A stretch of 56,762 nucleotides of DNA from an uncultured Paraglaciecola sp. GTDB lineage: Bacteria; Pseudomonadota; Gammaproteobacteria; Enterobacterales; Alteromonadaceae. Where the stretch lies: assembly GCA_947498355.1 (NCBI GenBank), contig CANMKA010000025.1, positions 1 through 56,762 on the forward strand, read 5' to 3'. The translations under genes were made by a program, and so were the position numbers. The notes beneath the pieces were generated by a model. That model searched no databases and was not told the origin of the DNA. It saw only the letters and a program-made list of their open reading frames with translations. This document shows, piece after piece, positions 1 to 8,318 of this stretch (positions within the stretch are counted from its first letter, which is position 1; each line of letters begins with the position of its first letter).

Positions 1-399
1 ATTGTCGGTTGGCATATTGATAAGCGCATGACAACTGATTTGGTAAGCAAGGCAATGATGAAAGCTTATAACTTACGACAGCCGCCAAAAGGCTTGGTGT
101 TTCACAGCGATAGAGGTTCACAATATACCAGTAAACATTATCGCAAGTTGCTAGCTGGCTATGGAATGAGAGCAAGCATGGGGGATGTGGGGGCGTGTTG
201 GGATAATGCCGTTGTAGAGAGATTTTTCGGCAGTTTAAAACATGATTGGTTATTGAAAGTGCCACAAGCAACTCGTGAACATATGAGAAATGATGTGACA
301 GCGTATATGCGCTATTACAACTTAGAAAGACTTCATACGGCTAATGGTGATTTATCACCAGTAGAATATGAGCAAAGTTCCTTAAGAAAAGTGTCCTGA
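1..399 (+). CDS. IS3-family transposase (OrfB), C-terminal part cut by window edge
   Basis: The reading frame is open from base 1, so the gene begins outside the window; 132 residues are visible. They are the end of an rve/DDE integrase core. HSDRGSQYTS carries the second catalytic Asp, and CWDNAVVERFFGSLK carries the catalytic Glu in its usual IS3 setting. A YYNLERLH block follows, where most family members have YNxxRxH, then LSPVEYE. The first catalytic Asp is off-window. OrfB makes the DDE transposase, usually by a programmed -1 frameshift from OrfA. The visible part has no stop or frameshift, so the copy may be intact. It ends at TGA 397-399, inside the presumed right terminal repeat. Confidence 0.95.
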   Translation: MVGWHIDKRMTTDLVSKAMMKAYNLRQPPKGLVFHSDRGSQYTSKHYRKLLAGYGMRASMGDVGACWDNAVVERFFGSLKHDWLLKVPQATREHMRNDVTAYMRYYNLERLHTANGDLSPVEYEQSSLRKVS

Positions 400-416
400 T
401 TTAGTTGTGCAGAACA
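1..416 (+). mobile_element. Right part of an IS3-family insertion sequence
   Basis: The transposase gene runs almost to the element's end, as is normal in IS3 elements. The last bases, about 391-416, read GTGTCCTGATTTAG then TTGTGCAGAACA. They resemble an IS3-type right inverted repeat and finish in CA, the expected terminal dinucleotide. The left repeat and one copy of any target duplication lie outside the window, so the exact end at 416 is an inference. Confidence 0.75.
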
Positions 417-456
417 TTTGTTAGATGATAAAAAATATCCACAGGTTGCCCACTTG

Positions 457-1182
457 TTATACGAATTTACCACTCATTTCGAGATATTTGCCATTTACAG
501 CATCTAAAAGTGGAATAATAATCGCTTCCAGTTCCGTTAGGTGTACTTTAAATTCAGCTTTTTTACTTTGAATAAAGGCATCTGTCTCTTTTTTATAGAT
601 GTGTTTAAACTTGATGATTTCTGTAGCGCCTTGCTCTTCCAGAAAGTAGTAAGACGCTATCATGTTGAGTTTATCATCTTCACTATATGTTTCATTGTGC
701 GCTACTGAGTTTCTATATTGCCTAAACTTGTTCGTAAATTTATCTAGTGTTTTCAAAGAAGTCTCAATATCAGAACCTTTTACATGTGTATTTTTAACGA
801 TAGTACTATTTTTACAATCTCTTTCAGACAATCCAAGCTGGTAAAGAGTATTAGTTAACCTTAAGCATCTGTCGTAAACCGAAGTTATTCGAAGATAGTA
901 ATTTTCTATAGCAAATACTATGTGATCATGGCGATTCATTGAGTTTGGAGCAGTACTAGATCTATAGCCAGATAAAAGCTCCGCTGCAAAATCTAATTGC
1001 TCAATGCAGTTAGTAACATTCCTAACTGCTTCAAAACAATCCAGAGAGTATTGCTCCAGAGGGTTAGCTGGAACTATAGTTCCTCGCTGTAAATTACATT
1101 TTTGAATGTAAGGAACTACAACTGCGTTAATTGATTTTAAAATTTGAAGATTATCGAGTGCTGAATTTTTCATAATTCGCAT
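457..1182 (-). CDS. HEPN-domain protein (Cthe_2314-like), lone
   Basis: This 241-residue, mostly helical soluble protein has no signal peptide. Near its C-terminal third it has RNSVAHNE (R157 to H162), the R-x4-H signature of HEPN domains, which are often metal-independent RNases in toxin-antitoxin and antiphage systems. HEPN toxins usually sit beside an MNT nucleotidyltransferase antitoxin; none is seen here, so it may be a solitary or non-toxic HEPN protein. Context is accessory: an IS3 end lies 40 bp past its stop, and a dead integron integrase is divergent on the other side, where a first cassette would sit. The start could also be the ATG at 1173. The fold assignment rests on one motif plus size and helicity. 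Confidence 0.65.
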   Translation of the reverse strand: MRIMKNSALDNLQILKSINAVVVPYIQKCNLQRGTIVPANPLEQYSLDCFEAVRNVTNCIEQLDFAAELLSGYRSSTAPNSMNRHDHIVFAIENYYLRITSVYDRCLRLTNTLYQLGLSERDCKNSTIVKNTHVKGSDIETSLKTLDKFTNKFRQYRNSVAHNETYSEDDKLNMIASYYFLEEQGATEIIKFKHIYKKETDAFIQSKKAEFKVHLTELEAIIIPLLDAVNGKYLEMSGKFV

Positions 1183-1388
1183 ACCAACTTATTAGACGAC
1201 GTTATGTCCAATATTATTCAGGCCATTTTATTACTCGCCCTATACATTGTTCTTTTATAAACGTTTTTTCATTATCTGGCAAAGGTTACGTGTGGAAATA
1301 CCCCAAAATGTCCACGAGCGGCTCTTATTGGACAAATCACAAAACACTGTCCATAAGAACAGTATGAATTAAATTGGCAGTAAACCAC

Positions 1389-1793
1389 ATGAAAAAGTCC
1401 CCTTTTTTACTTTACATCACCGAAACCATGCGTGAAAAGCGCTATGCCAAACGAACAATTGAGGCGTATATCTATTGGATAAAATTCTATATTCATTTTC
1501 ATCATAAGCAACATCCAGCGCAGTTACATGATAACGATGTTGAGGCGTTTCTAAATTTTTTAGTCAATAAAAAAACGTCGCGTCGCAGTCAACGTCAGCA
1601 AAAATTGCTGGTGGTATTATCAATTGAAGAAGTCAAAAAAGTACTTGAGCAAATAAATCCGAACTATTATCTGGTGGCAAGTTTACTTTATGGTAGTGGC
1701 CTCCCTTCCAATACTTGAGGTTTGTCTAGCCTGTATCGCCCCCCCTTTATCTTTAGTTGCTACGAAAGGTAAGTTAACTGCTTTACGAGATTA
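1389..1793 (+). pseudogene. Decayed integron integrase (IntI) remnant
   Basis: Residues 1-65 after ATG 1389 match the SAM-like N-terminal domain of Vibrio-type IntI: FLLYITETMREKRYAKRTIE, then WIKFYIHFHHKQHP. The sequence then jumps to KLLVVLSIEEVKKVLEQI and ends SLLYGSGL, losing about 35 residues that contain the TQ..AL..FLY block. A stop (TGA 1716-1718) follows. Another frame continues the homology weakly (ILEV, then ATKGKLTALRD) to about 1793, where the tandem repeats begin. The catalytic domain with its R-H-R-Y residues is otherwise gone. An in-frame ATG-less extension to 1374 exists, but ATG 1389 fits the family start. It cannot be an active recombinase. Confidence 0.85.
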
Positions 1794-2510
1794 GATTCCA
1801 GATCAAAAGACCTCTGGAATGACAGGGATGAAGGGTTGTTGGTCTTTCTCTGCTGGGATGGCGAAGATAGAGGCTTTATTTGTCTTGGCGCTTTTTCTTC
1901 GACTATTTACTATCTACTGCTCTAATCTGCTTTCCCTCTGTGAACTCCGTGCACTCTGTGGTTCAAGGCTTTTGCTCTTTCTAGCCTCTATTTCCTAATT
2001 ACTATTTACTGCTTTAAGCCTTTGGATTCCAGATCAAAAGACCTTTGGAATGACGGGGCTTAAGGGTTGTTGGTCTTTCACTGCTGAGACGATGAAGATA
2101 AAGGCTTTATTTGTCTTGGCGCTTTTTCTTTAGCTATTCACTATCTACTAGCCACTATTTACTGTTCTTGATAGCTTTCCTCTGTGCGCTCCGTGTCCTC
2201 TGTGGTTCAAAGGCTTTTGCTCTTTTCTTGCCACTATTTACTAGCTACTATTTACTGCTTTAAGCCTCTGGATTCCAGATCCAAAGCCCTCTGGAATGAC
2301 GGGCTTAAGGGTTGTTGGTCTTTTACCGCTGGGACGATGAAGGTAAAGACTTTATTTGTCTTGGCGCTTTTTCTTTAGCTATTCACTATCTACTAGCCAC
2401 TATTTACTGTTCTTGATAGCTTTCCTCTGTGCGCTCCGTGGCCTCTGTGGTTCAAAGGCTTTTGCTCTTTTCTTGCCTCTATTTACTATCTACTTGCCCC
2501 TGCTCTTACC
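1794..2510. repeat. Three imperfect ~231-246-bp tandem repeats, non-coding
   Basis: Units start at 1794, 2025 and 2271, each with GATTCCAGATC. Each contains (a) an ATTCCAGA...TCTGGAAT-type hairpin, (b) a GGGTTGTTGGTCTTT block followed by TTTATTTGTCTTGGCGC, (c) A/T-rich CTATTTACT/ATCTACT runs, and (d) a CTCTGTG..CTCCGTG..CTCTGTGGTTCAA block ending in GGCTTTTGCTCTTT. Units 2 and 3 are nearly identical; unit 1 is more diverged and shorter. Open frames here change from unit to unit and resemble no protein. The array lies between the integrase remnant and the DUF1566 gene, whose stop is within a few bases of its right end. Confidence 0.85.
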
Positions 2511-2514
2511 TGCT

Positions 2515-3015
2515 CTACTCAGTATTTTTCACCAAGCGCGTAAACACAAACAAGTTTTTATCTTTAATCGAGTTACTGCTGTTAAAAAAGGCTACGACCC
2601 AAGCGCGCTGTGGATCGAGGACTGAGGGGGTTGAGGTCCAAAAATCGTCTGATGGGGTATTTGGAAAAAACAATTCATTTATGGCCGGACGAACGCATTG
2701 ACGTTCGGTCAAGGTTGCTAGCTCTTTTACATTGGGAACCCGCCAACCAGCTTGTTCGGCAAACTCAAAACCATGAGCCATTTGTAGGGCTTGCTGCCAG
2801 GTTAATTCGCTGGCATCACCGGTACAACTATTAAATTCTGCATTCCACGTTTGACCTAAACTACAACGCATCCAAGTCAGGCCCAATCGGCTATCGGTAA
2901 TCGTACCGTTATTATTATCGATTAAGCCAGTTGCCGTTTCGTCAAAATCAGCTAAACAAGTTTGCGCCATACTTGGTAAGGCCAAAAAACAAATCCATAA
3001 CACGAGATATTTCAT
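2515..3015 (-). CDS. Exported DUF1566 (Lcl C-terminal domain) protein
   Basis: This 166-residue protein has a clear signal peptide (MKYLVLWICFLALPSMAQ). One DUF1566/Lcl C-terminal domain follows: NNGTITDSRLGLTWMRC, LTWQQAL, GWRVPNVKELATL, FPNTPSDDFWTSTP, then a C-terminal RLV. The family is found in exported or surface proteins of many proteobacteria; its biochemical role is not established, and the name Lcl comes from a Legionella collagen-like adhesin. Five cysteines in the mature part could form disulfides. Its start is one base from the stop of the upstream DUF1566 lipoprotein (3017-4717), so the two are surely cotranscribed and may be paralogues acting together in the envelope. Confidence 0.85.
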   Translation of the reverse strand: MKYLVLWICFLALPSMAQTCLADFDETATGLIDNNNGTITDSRLGLTWMRCSLGQTWNAEFNSCTGDASELTWQQALQMAHGFEFAEQAGWRVPNVKELATLTERQCVRPAINELFFPNTPSDDFWTSTPSVLDPQRAWVVAFFNSSNSIKDKNLFVFTRLVKNTE

Positions 3016-3016
3016 A

Positions 3017-4717
3017 TTAACGTCCTGCCCTAACTAAACGAATTCGAGCTGGGGTGGATTTCCCCAAAAAGTTGTCGTTGCCCGAAGAAAAATCGATGGC
3101 CCACGCGTTTTGCGCCCCTATACCTGATATACCATCAGCACTGGATTCTCGGGTCCAGTACCAAACTGGTGGGGCGAGTAAAGCTGTGGTGTTCGGAAAG
3201 TAAGTGGTATCAATTTGTATCCCGTCCGTTTTGCCAAAATGCACAATCGACATTAGCTCTTCATGGGTCGGCAGTCGCCAATCCCTAAAGTTACATAAAC
3301 CTTGAGTATTCACCTGAGCAATATAAGCAGAAGTGTTGCAGTTAGTCAGTGAGCACATAGTATTTACGCCAACGCCATCCCCCTCAAAACCACCATTATT
3401 TTCTTCTTGAAACCAACTATAAGTGTGCTGATTATCGTGCAAGTCACCTGTAGCTGGGGCAGATTTAGCTTCCCAGATCAAGCCGGTAATATTGTCTCTC
3501 ACGCAGCGCCATGGTTGACTCGGATCGTCAACTTCATCACCAATTGCGTCGAGGCGAGTAAAGTCAAATCCTTGATCACCGCGTCCAGCTTTGGCTGATA
3601 AGTTATGGGCATGGATAATATCTTGGCCACGCTGACCATCTTGCCCCGGATACAAATTTTGATGGGTTGAAAAAATGCCAGTAGCCGTAGCTTGTTGAAT
3701 GACCCCAGAGTCATTGAGGGGCTGTATGGGTAAAGGTAAAACGGTAACAGTTAAACTGTCCTCTACTTGGTTGTTTTGCATATCTGTCACCCTGAGGGTG
3801 AAGGTAATGTCTTCGGGTGCAGAGGTTAAAGGCGCGATGGCAAAGGTTTGTAACGCCTGCCTATCATCAATAATCGGTGTGAGTTGCGAGTCGTTTAACC
3901 ACTCAATCGTTAAAGGGCGAGAGGCGGCAATATTGGTGCTGGCATTGCCAGTAAGTAAAATCGACTCACCTGAGAAAACTTGATGACTCACACCTGCATC
4001 GACTTTGGGTAGAGTTTGACCTGCGCTTTGAATATTCAGGGTAATACTTTGGCTATGCTGCCCGCCCTCTTGGTCGGTTACGAGTAAACTCAGCGTAATG
4101 GTATTGGCTTCATCTAATATCGGGGTAATGAAAGCTAAGCTATTGCCTTGAGTACTAACATTGGCTAAAGCTGGCTGTCCGGCGGTTTGTTGCCATGCAT
4201 ATTGAGCAATGGGGTCTTGATTTGCCGGAGGATCAGTATCATCGCTGTTACTGCCCTCTAAGACTATGCTCTCGCCCGCGGGGTACGTGAGGCTAGGCAA
4301 GCCCTCAAAAACCGGAGCATCAATTACTGCAAGGGGTAACGCATTGACAGGATTAATGGTAATCACTTGCTCATCTGTGCCTCGATTGCCCTGAGCATCG
4401 GTCACTATGGCAGTAAAGGTATAGATTTGCGGGCTGGTCACTACTGGAGAAACAAAACTGGCAAGACCAGAGTCAGCATTTTCTTGGGTGATAGTAATCG
4501 CGGGAATTGATGTCCATCGATAGCTCAAGGCCTCGCTTTGCCCTACAGCTTGGGCCTCAAGGCTGACACTCGTTTGTTCGTTGGCAACTTTGTCGGGGCC
4601 AGCGTTGACTAAAACTAAGGGGCGTTCGGTATTGGTTTCACTGTCTAAAGAGCCGCCGCCACAACTTACAGTTAAGGTGATGGCTGCTAGCATAAAAGAG
4701 AAAAATAGCGGTTTCAT
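3017..4717 (-). CDS. Lipoprotein with PKD-like repeats and C-terminal DUF1566 domain
   Basis: The 566-residue protein has a lipoprotein signal with lipobox TVSC (Cys19) followed by GGGS, consistent with outer-membrane anchoring. Residues ~30-330 contain about three Ig-like/PKD-type beta domains, recognisable by repeated VNAGPDKVANEQTSVSLEAQ / TYPAGESIVLEGSNS / VDAGVSHQVFSGESILLTGN starts and VTD-Q strands. The last ~200 residues are a DUF1566 domain (VRDNITGLIWEAK, YSWFQEENN, FRDWRLPTHEELMSIV, YWTRESS, RIRLVRAGR). This architecture is typical of surface or adhesin-like proteins. It is the first gene of a two-gene operon with the smaller DUF1566 protein. The ligand is unknown. Confidence 0.85.
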   Translation of the reverse strand: MKPLFFSFMLAAITLTVSCGGGSLDSETNTERPLVLVNAGPDKVANEQTSVSLEAQAVGQSEALSYRWTSIPAITITQENADSGLASFVSPVVTSPQIYTFTAIVTDAQGNRGTDEQVITINPVNALPLAVIDAPVFEGLPSLTYPAGESIVLEGSNSDDTDPPANQDPIAQYAWQQTAGQPALANVSTQGNSLAFITPILDEANTITLSLLVTDQEGGQHSQSITLNIQSAGQTLPKVDAGVSHQVFSGESILLTGNASTNIAASRPLTIEWLNDSQLTPIIDDRQALQTFAIAPLTSAPEDITFTLRVTDMQNNQVEDSLTVTVLPLPIQPLNDSGVIQQATATGIFSTHQNLYPGQDGQRGQDIIHAHNLSAKAGRGDQGFDFTRLDAIGDEVDDPSQPWRCVRDNITGLIWEAKSAPATGDLHDNQHTYSWFQEENNGGFEGDGVGVNTMCSLTNCNTSAYIAQVNTQGLCNFRDWRLPTHEELMSIVHFGKTDGIQIDTTYFPNTTALLAPPVWYWTRESSADGISGIGAQNAWAIDFSSGNDNFLGKSTPARIRLVRAGR

Positions 4718-4729
4718 AGCTTGTAGTTG

Positions 4730-4758
4730 ATGCCTAAGTAAAACAATTACTCAGGCAT
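4730..4758 (-). terminator. Hairpin between prsR and the DUF1566 operon
   Basis: ATGCCTAAGTAA (4730-4741) and TTACTCAGGCAT (4747-4758) pair with one mismatch (a G-U wobble when transcribed from the minus strand) around a 5-base loop. There is no strong U-tract, so it may be a weak terminator of prsR or a leader hairpin of the lipoprotein gene. Confidence 0.4.
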
Positions 4759-4827
4759 TTGCAGGTATCGTACCAAATGGAAAACGTCAGAAAAAATCGA
4801 ACCAAAGTGCTTTAATTGGTTGTACTA

Positions 4828-6186
4828 TTACCCGCCGGTTTTAATATCATCCATATGATATTTTTCAATCAGGGCGTACAAGGTCGGCCGTGTCACCCCT
4901 AACAATTGTGCCGCTTTAGACATGTTTTTATCTGCCACTAAATAAGCACTGCGGATTGCTCGGCTCTCGGCGTGCTCTCGCACTTCGCGCAAATTCAACG
5001 AATCTAAGGACGGCGCATCGTCTTTCACTATTAAGCCTAAATCTTCAGCCTGAATTTGGCTTCCCTCAGCCATAATCACAGCTGACTTAAGCTTATTTTG
5101 CAATTCTCGAATATTTCCCGGCCAATTGTGCTGTTTCATGGCTAATATGGCAGAATCACTAAACCCTTTTATCTTGGTTTTAAACTCTGCATTGTATTGC
5201 ACTAAAAACGTTTTCCCCAGTAATACTACGTCATTTTCTCGCTCTCTAAGAGGTGGGATCATAATACTGATCTCGCCTACGCGATAGAACAAATCTTCTC
5301 GAAAAGTTTCTTCGGCCACCATAGCTTGAACGTCTCTGTGGGTCGCGCATATAACCCGAATATCAACAGGGATCTCATTTCGCCCCCCTACTCGCTCTAT
5401 TACTCGTTCTTGCAGAAAACGCAGCATTTTAGCTTGTAAGCCTATGGGCATGTCGCCAATTTCATCTAAAAATAAGGTACCATTTTGCGCTGATTCAATT
5501 TTACCCGGCGTGGTTTTATTGGCACCCGTAAACGCGCCTTTTTCATATCCAAATAGCTCACTCTCAAGTAAATTTTCTGGGATCGAGGCACAGTTAATGG
5601 CGACAAAAGGTTTATCTTTACGCAAGCTATGTTCATGGATACTCCGCGCAAATACTTCTTTACCCGTACCACTTTCGCCCAGTAACAAAGTACTTATATC
5701 TGTTTGCGCAATACGCTCGGCTTTGCGGCTGGCCAATAAAATACCTTCGCTTTGACCCAAAATACGATCCATGGCTGGCGCAACAGCTGCCAGATGTCGG
5801 TTTTCTTTTTCGAGGTTAAACAGGTTAAGGGCGCGCCCTACTAAAATCTGGATGGTGTCTGAATCGATAGGTTTTTGATAAAAGTCGTAAGCCCCTAAAC
5901 TAATGGCTTTAAGTGCATTTTGTTTATCGTTATTGCCAGTAACCACTATTACTTTAGTTTGAGGAGCAAGCTCAATGATTTCTTCTAAGGTGGCTAGGCC
6001 TTCGCTGGCGTTGGTCGGGTCCGGAGGCAGGCCTAAGTCAAGGGTGACCACTTTTGGTTCAAAACGACGCAGTTGTGCAATGGCCGATACTCTATCTTCT
6101 GCAAAAATCACCTCATAGCCAGTAAAGCTCCACTTTAACTGCTTTTGAATCCCTAAATCGTCATCCACGACTAATACTTTATCCAT
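4828..6186 (-). CDS. prsR: PrsR-type sigma-54 response regulator
   Basis: This 452-residue NtrC-class regulator has a receiver domain (acidic DDD at 8-10, phospho-acceptor Asp50 in TLDLGLPPD), an AAA+ sigma-54 activator domain (Walker A GESGTGKE 170-177, GAFTGA loop 217-222, Walker B GTLFLDEI ~236-243), and a C-terminal Fis-type helix-turn-helix (NMSKAAQLLGVTRPTLYALI). The DPTNASEGL insertion and the tandem placement after a PrsK kinase match PEP-CTERM-box regulators (PrsR). ATG 6186 is chosen because the receiver begins MDKVLVVDDD there and AAGGTAAGGG precedes it; the longer frame starts at TTG 6219. It should drive RpoN-dependent genes, probably for exopolysaccharide or PEP-CTERM proteins. 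None of those targets is in this window. Confidence 0.9.
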   Translation of the reverse strand: MDKVLVVDDDLGIQKQLKWSFTGYEVIFAEDRVSAIAQLRRFEPKVVTLDLGLPPDPTNASEGLATLEEIIELAPQTKVIVVTGNNDKQNALKAISLGAYDFYQKPIDSDTIQILVGRALNLFNLEKENRHLAAVAPAMDRILGQSEGILLASRKAERIAQTDISTLLLGESGTGKEVFARSIHEHSLRKDKPFVAINCASIPENLLESELFGYEKGAFTGANKTTPGKIESAQNGTLFLDEIGDMPIGLQAKMLRFLQERVIERVGGRNEIPVDIRVICATHRDVQAMVAEETFREDLFYRVGEISIMIPPLRERENDVVLLGKTFLVQYNAEFKTKIKGFSDSAILAMKQHNWPGNIRELQNKLKSAVIMAEGSQIQAEDLGLIVKDDAPSLDSLNLREVREHAESRAIRSAYLVADKNMSKAAQLLGVTRPTLYALIEKYHMDDIKTGG

Positions 6187-6246
6187 TACCCTTACCTTAG
6201 TTAGCAATATGTGCGGCAATCTGCCGACTTAAATTCAACGATATAC

Positions 6247-8259
6247 TCAATGTGCTGGGATATGCAAAGTAAACGTACTACCTGCTTGTTCTTGACTGGC
6301 GACCAACAATTGCCCTCCAATTTTTTCTAGATAGGCTTTTGCATCGTAGGCACCAATCCCCATTCCAGCATTGCCCTTGGTAGTATCAAATGGCTTAAAC
6401 AGTCGATGGCGAATAAACTCAGCACTCATTCCCGACCCTGTATCAGTAATTTGCACGATAACGGCTTTGTCATCAATGGTTTTTTCAATGCTAATGGTGA
6501 CTTGTCCATCATCTGGGGTAGCTTGTTGGGCATTGCTTATCAAGTGATACATTACATTGCTGAATTTTTCTTCATCTAATACTACAGGTAACTGCTCAAC
6601 CAGTTCAATACTCGGTTTAGGTTGATAAGAGCCGCATCGCTCAGCAACGACTTTGCCAATACATGCGGCCACATCCACTAAACTGTCTGAGCCCTCGGGC
6701 TTGACTTCTTTTTCTGTAAGCTGACTGAGCATTTTATCCATTCGGGCCTTAGTATGATGTAAGGTCTCAAAGGTGTCTTCGATAAACTCAGGGTTATCTT
6801 TGTGTTGTTCGGCGTTACATAAAATCAAATCAATTTGTGCCAACACATTCTTTAAGTCGTGCACCACAAAAGCCGACATACGGTTAAATGCCGAAAACTG
6901 CGCATTTTCGGCAAGTTCATCTGCGGCTAGGTTATGGAAAATATAATTGGAAATTTGCGCCGAAACGACAGTTAGGTAATCGCGCAGCTCCCAATTTAAA
7001 CGTTTGGTGGTGTTATCATCGCCGCGCATAATCACCATACCCCACAAAACGTCATCTTTATACAGGGGCAAGACGATTTGAAACGACATATCATTGAGTA
7101 AGGCGTGGTTGACTTTTAAACCTTCGTAAATAAAAGGTTTTACGCGTAATTCTTCAATATCGATAATCCAATTTTTGTTTACAAAAAATTCGGCAAACGC
7201 CATCAAAACTTGTTGTTCCGCTTCAGATAATTCAGGCTTATCAAGGTTCGCTAAGTTTTCTAATAGGCCGTTATTTAAACGAATAAACGCGCCACTTTCA
7301 TACTCAAAAGCCTGCGTAAAACCGCGGAGTCCGGTGGCATAAATGTCGCCATCGCCTTGGGTCAGGCAATCGGTTAAACGCAACCACTCTTGGCGGTAAT
7401 CAAACTGGTTTGCGAAAAAGTGTTTGGTAATAAACACTTTGATCTTGGTTCGAAAGCTTAAAGACAAAAATAAGGTCGCTAGTAATGCTAAAGATAAGGC
7501 AATAAGCACCACTTGAATGGTGGTGCCCCACTCTCCATCCACAAACTGCACTACATATCCGACTAAAGACATAACCAATAGGTAACCACCGGCCACCATT
7601 AGCAAAGTGCTGTGCATCACTACTTCTCGGGAGATGTAGATTTCTACGCCCCATGTCTTTACGCGGCGAATAGCCAAAATTAAAAAAGGAATAAAGGCGC
7701 TGTAAATATACCCTCGAGCAGCAAGGTAACTGGTATGGATATACTCAACCATTAAGGCATTGGTAAAGGTCACAAACTCGAAAATACTGGTGGCGGCTAA
7801 ATATAAAATTAGGGGTTTAAGGGCCCATGCATTTTGACCCGCTTGGCGGTAAATGACTTCAAGTAAAACTAACACTTCTAAGGCGATTAAGGTTTGCATC
7901 AAAAATTGCAATTGCCTGTCATGCACACCAGTCAGCAATAGCCCCATAGCAGTAATAGGTAAGGCTAAGATCAGCCAGGTTTCGACTCGACTCAGTACTT
8001 CGACGATATTTTTGAAGTGCCCTTTTAAGCATGAAGCTAAAAACAATAACCAGAAAAAGTTTTTGATATTGTCAAATATCAATAATTGTTCAACCGTCAT
8101 AGGCGACATGAAAAATGGAACCGCCGCCCACAAGCATGTACTCGCCGTGGCCAAAATAAGCAAATACTTAGCTAGGCCAGACTTTCTCACGGTAAGTAAT
8201 AGCAACAGTAAAAACGCATAGCCAACTGCGCAAATCGCATAGCCAATACTGGTTAACAT
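6247..8259 (-). CDS. prsK: PrsK-type membrane sensor histidine kinase
   Basis: The 670-residue kinase has a hydrophobic N-terminal half with about eight to nine membrane segments, a GAF-like region (~290-450) and a kinase core. The H-box is AFVVHDLKN (phospho-His near residue 470), the N-box LISNAQQATPDD, G1 ITDTGSGMS and G2 GMGIGAYDAKAYLEKIGG. This order and the unusual HDLKN H-box are typical of the XrtA/PEP-CTERM-system kinase PrsK. Its stop is 60 bp from the prsR start, so the two genes form one unit with PrsR as cognate regulator. The signal it senses is unknown. The usual neighbours (exosortase, EPS glycosyltransferases) are missing. Confidence 0.88.
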   Translation of the reverse strand: MLTSIGYAICAVGYAFLLLLLLTVRKSGLAKYLLILATASTCLWAAVPFFMSPMTVEQLLIFDNIKNFFWLLFLASCLKGHFKNIVEVLSRVETWLILALPITAMGLLLTGVHDRQLQFLMQTLIALEVLVLLEVIYRQAGQNAWALKPLILYLAATSIFEFVTFTNALMVEYIHTSYLAARGYIYSAFIPFLILAIRRVKTWGVEIYISREVVMHSTLLMVAGGYLLVMSLVGYVVQFVDGEWGTTIQVVLIALSLALLATLFLSLSFRTKIKVFITKHFFANQFDYRQEWLRLTDCLTQGDGDIYATGLRGFTQAFEYESGAFIRLNNGLLENLANLDKPELSEAEQQVLMAFAEFFVNKNWIIDIEELRVKPFIYEGLKVNHALLNDMSFQIVLPLYKDDVLWGMVIMRGDDNTTKRLNWELRDYLTVVSAQISNYIFHNLAADELAENAQFSAFNRMSAFVVHDLKNVLAQIDLILCNAEQHKDNPEFIEDTFETLHHTKARMDKMLSQLTEKEVKPEGSDSLVDVAACIGKVVAERCGSYQPKPSIELVEQLPVVLDEEKFSNVMYHLISNAQQATPDDGQVTISIEKTIDDKAVIVQITDTGSGMSAEFIRHRLFKPFDTTKGNAGMGIGAYDAKAYLEKIGGQLLVASQEQAGSTFTLHIPAH

Positions 8260-8318
8260 TGTCCTTCGATCTCCTTTTTCATGACACTTAAGCCTTGTGC
8301 GGTGCTAAGGCCAGCTGT

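Noticed and set aside
1794..2510. Integron attC cassette array
   Set aside because: Repeats beside the integrase are ~240 bp, lack paired RYYYAAC/GTTRRRY core sites and carry no cassette ORFs.
2184..2834. Plus-strand ORFs over the repeats and the DUF1566 gene
   Set aside because: They shift with repeat copies, have no ribosome site and overlap a clearly coding minus-strand gene.
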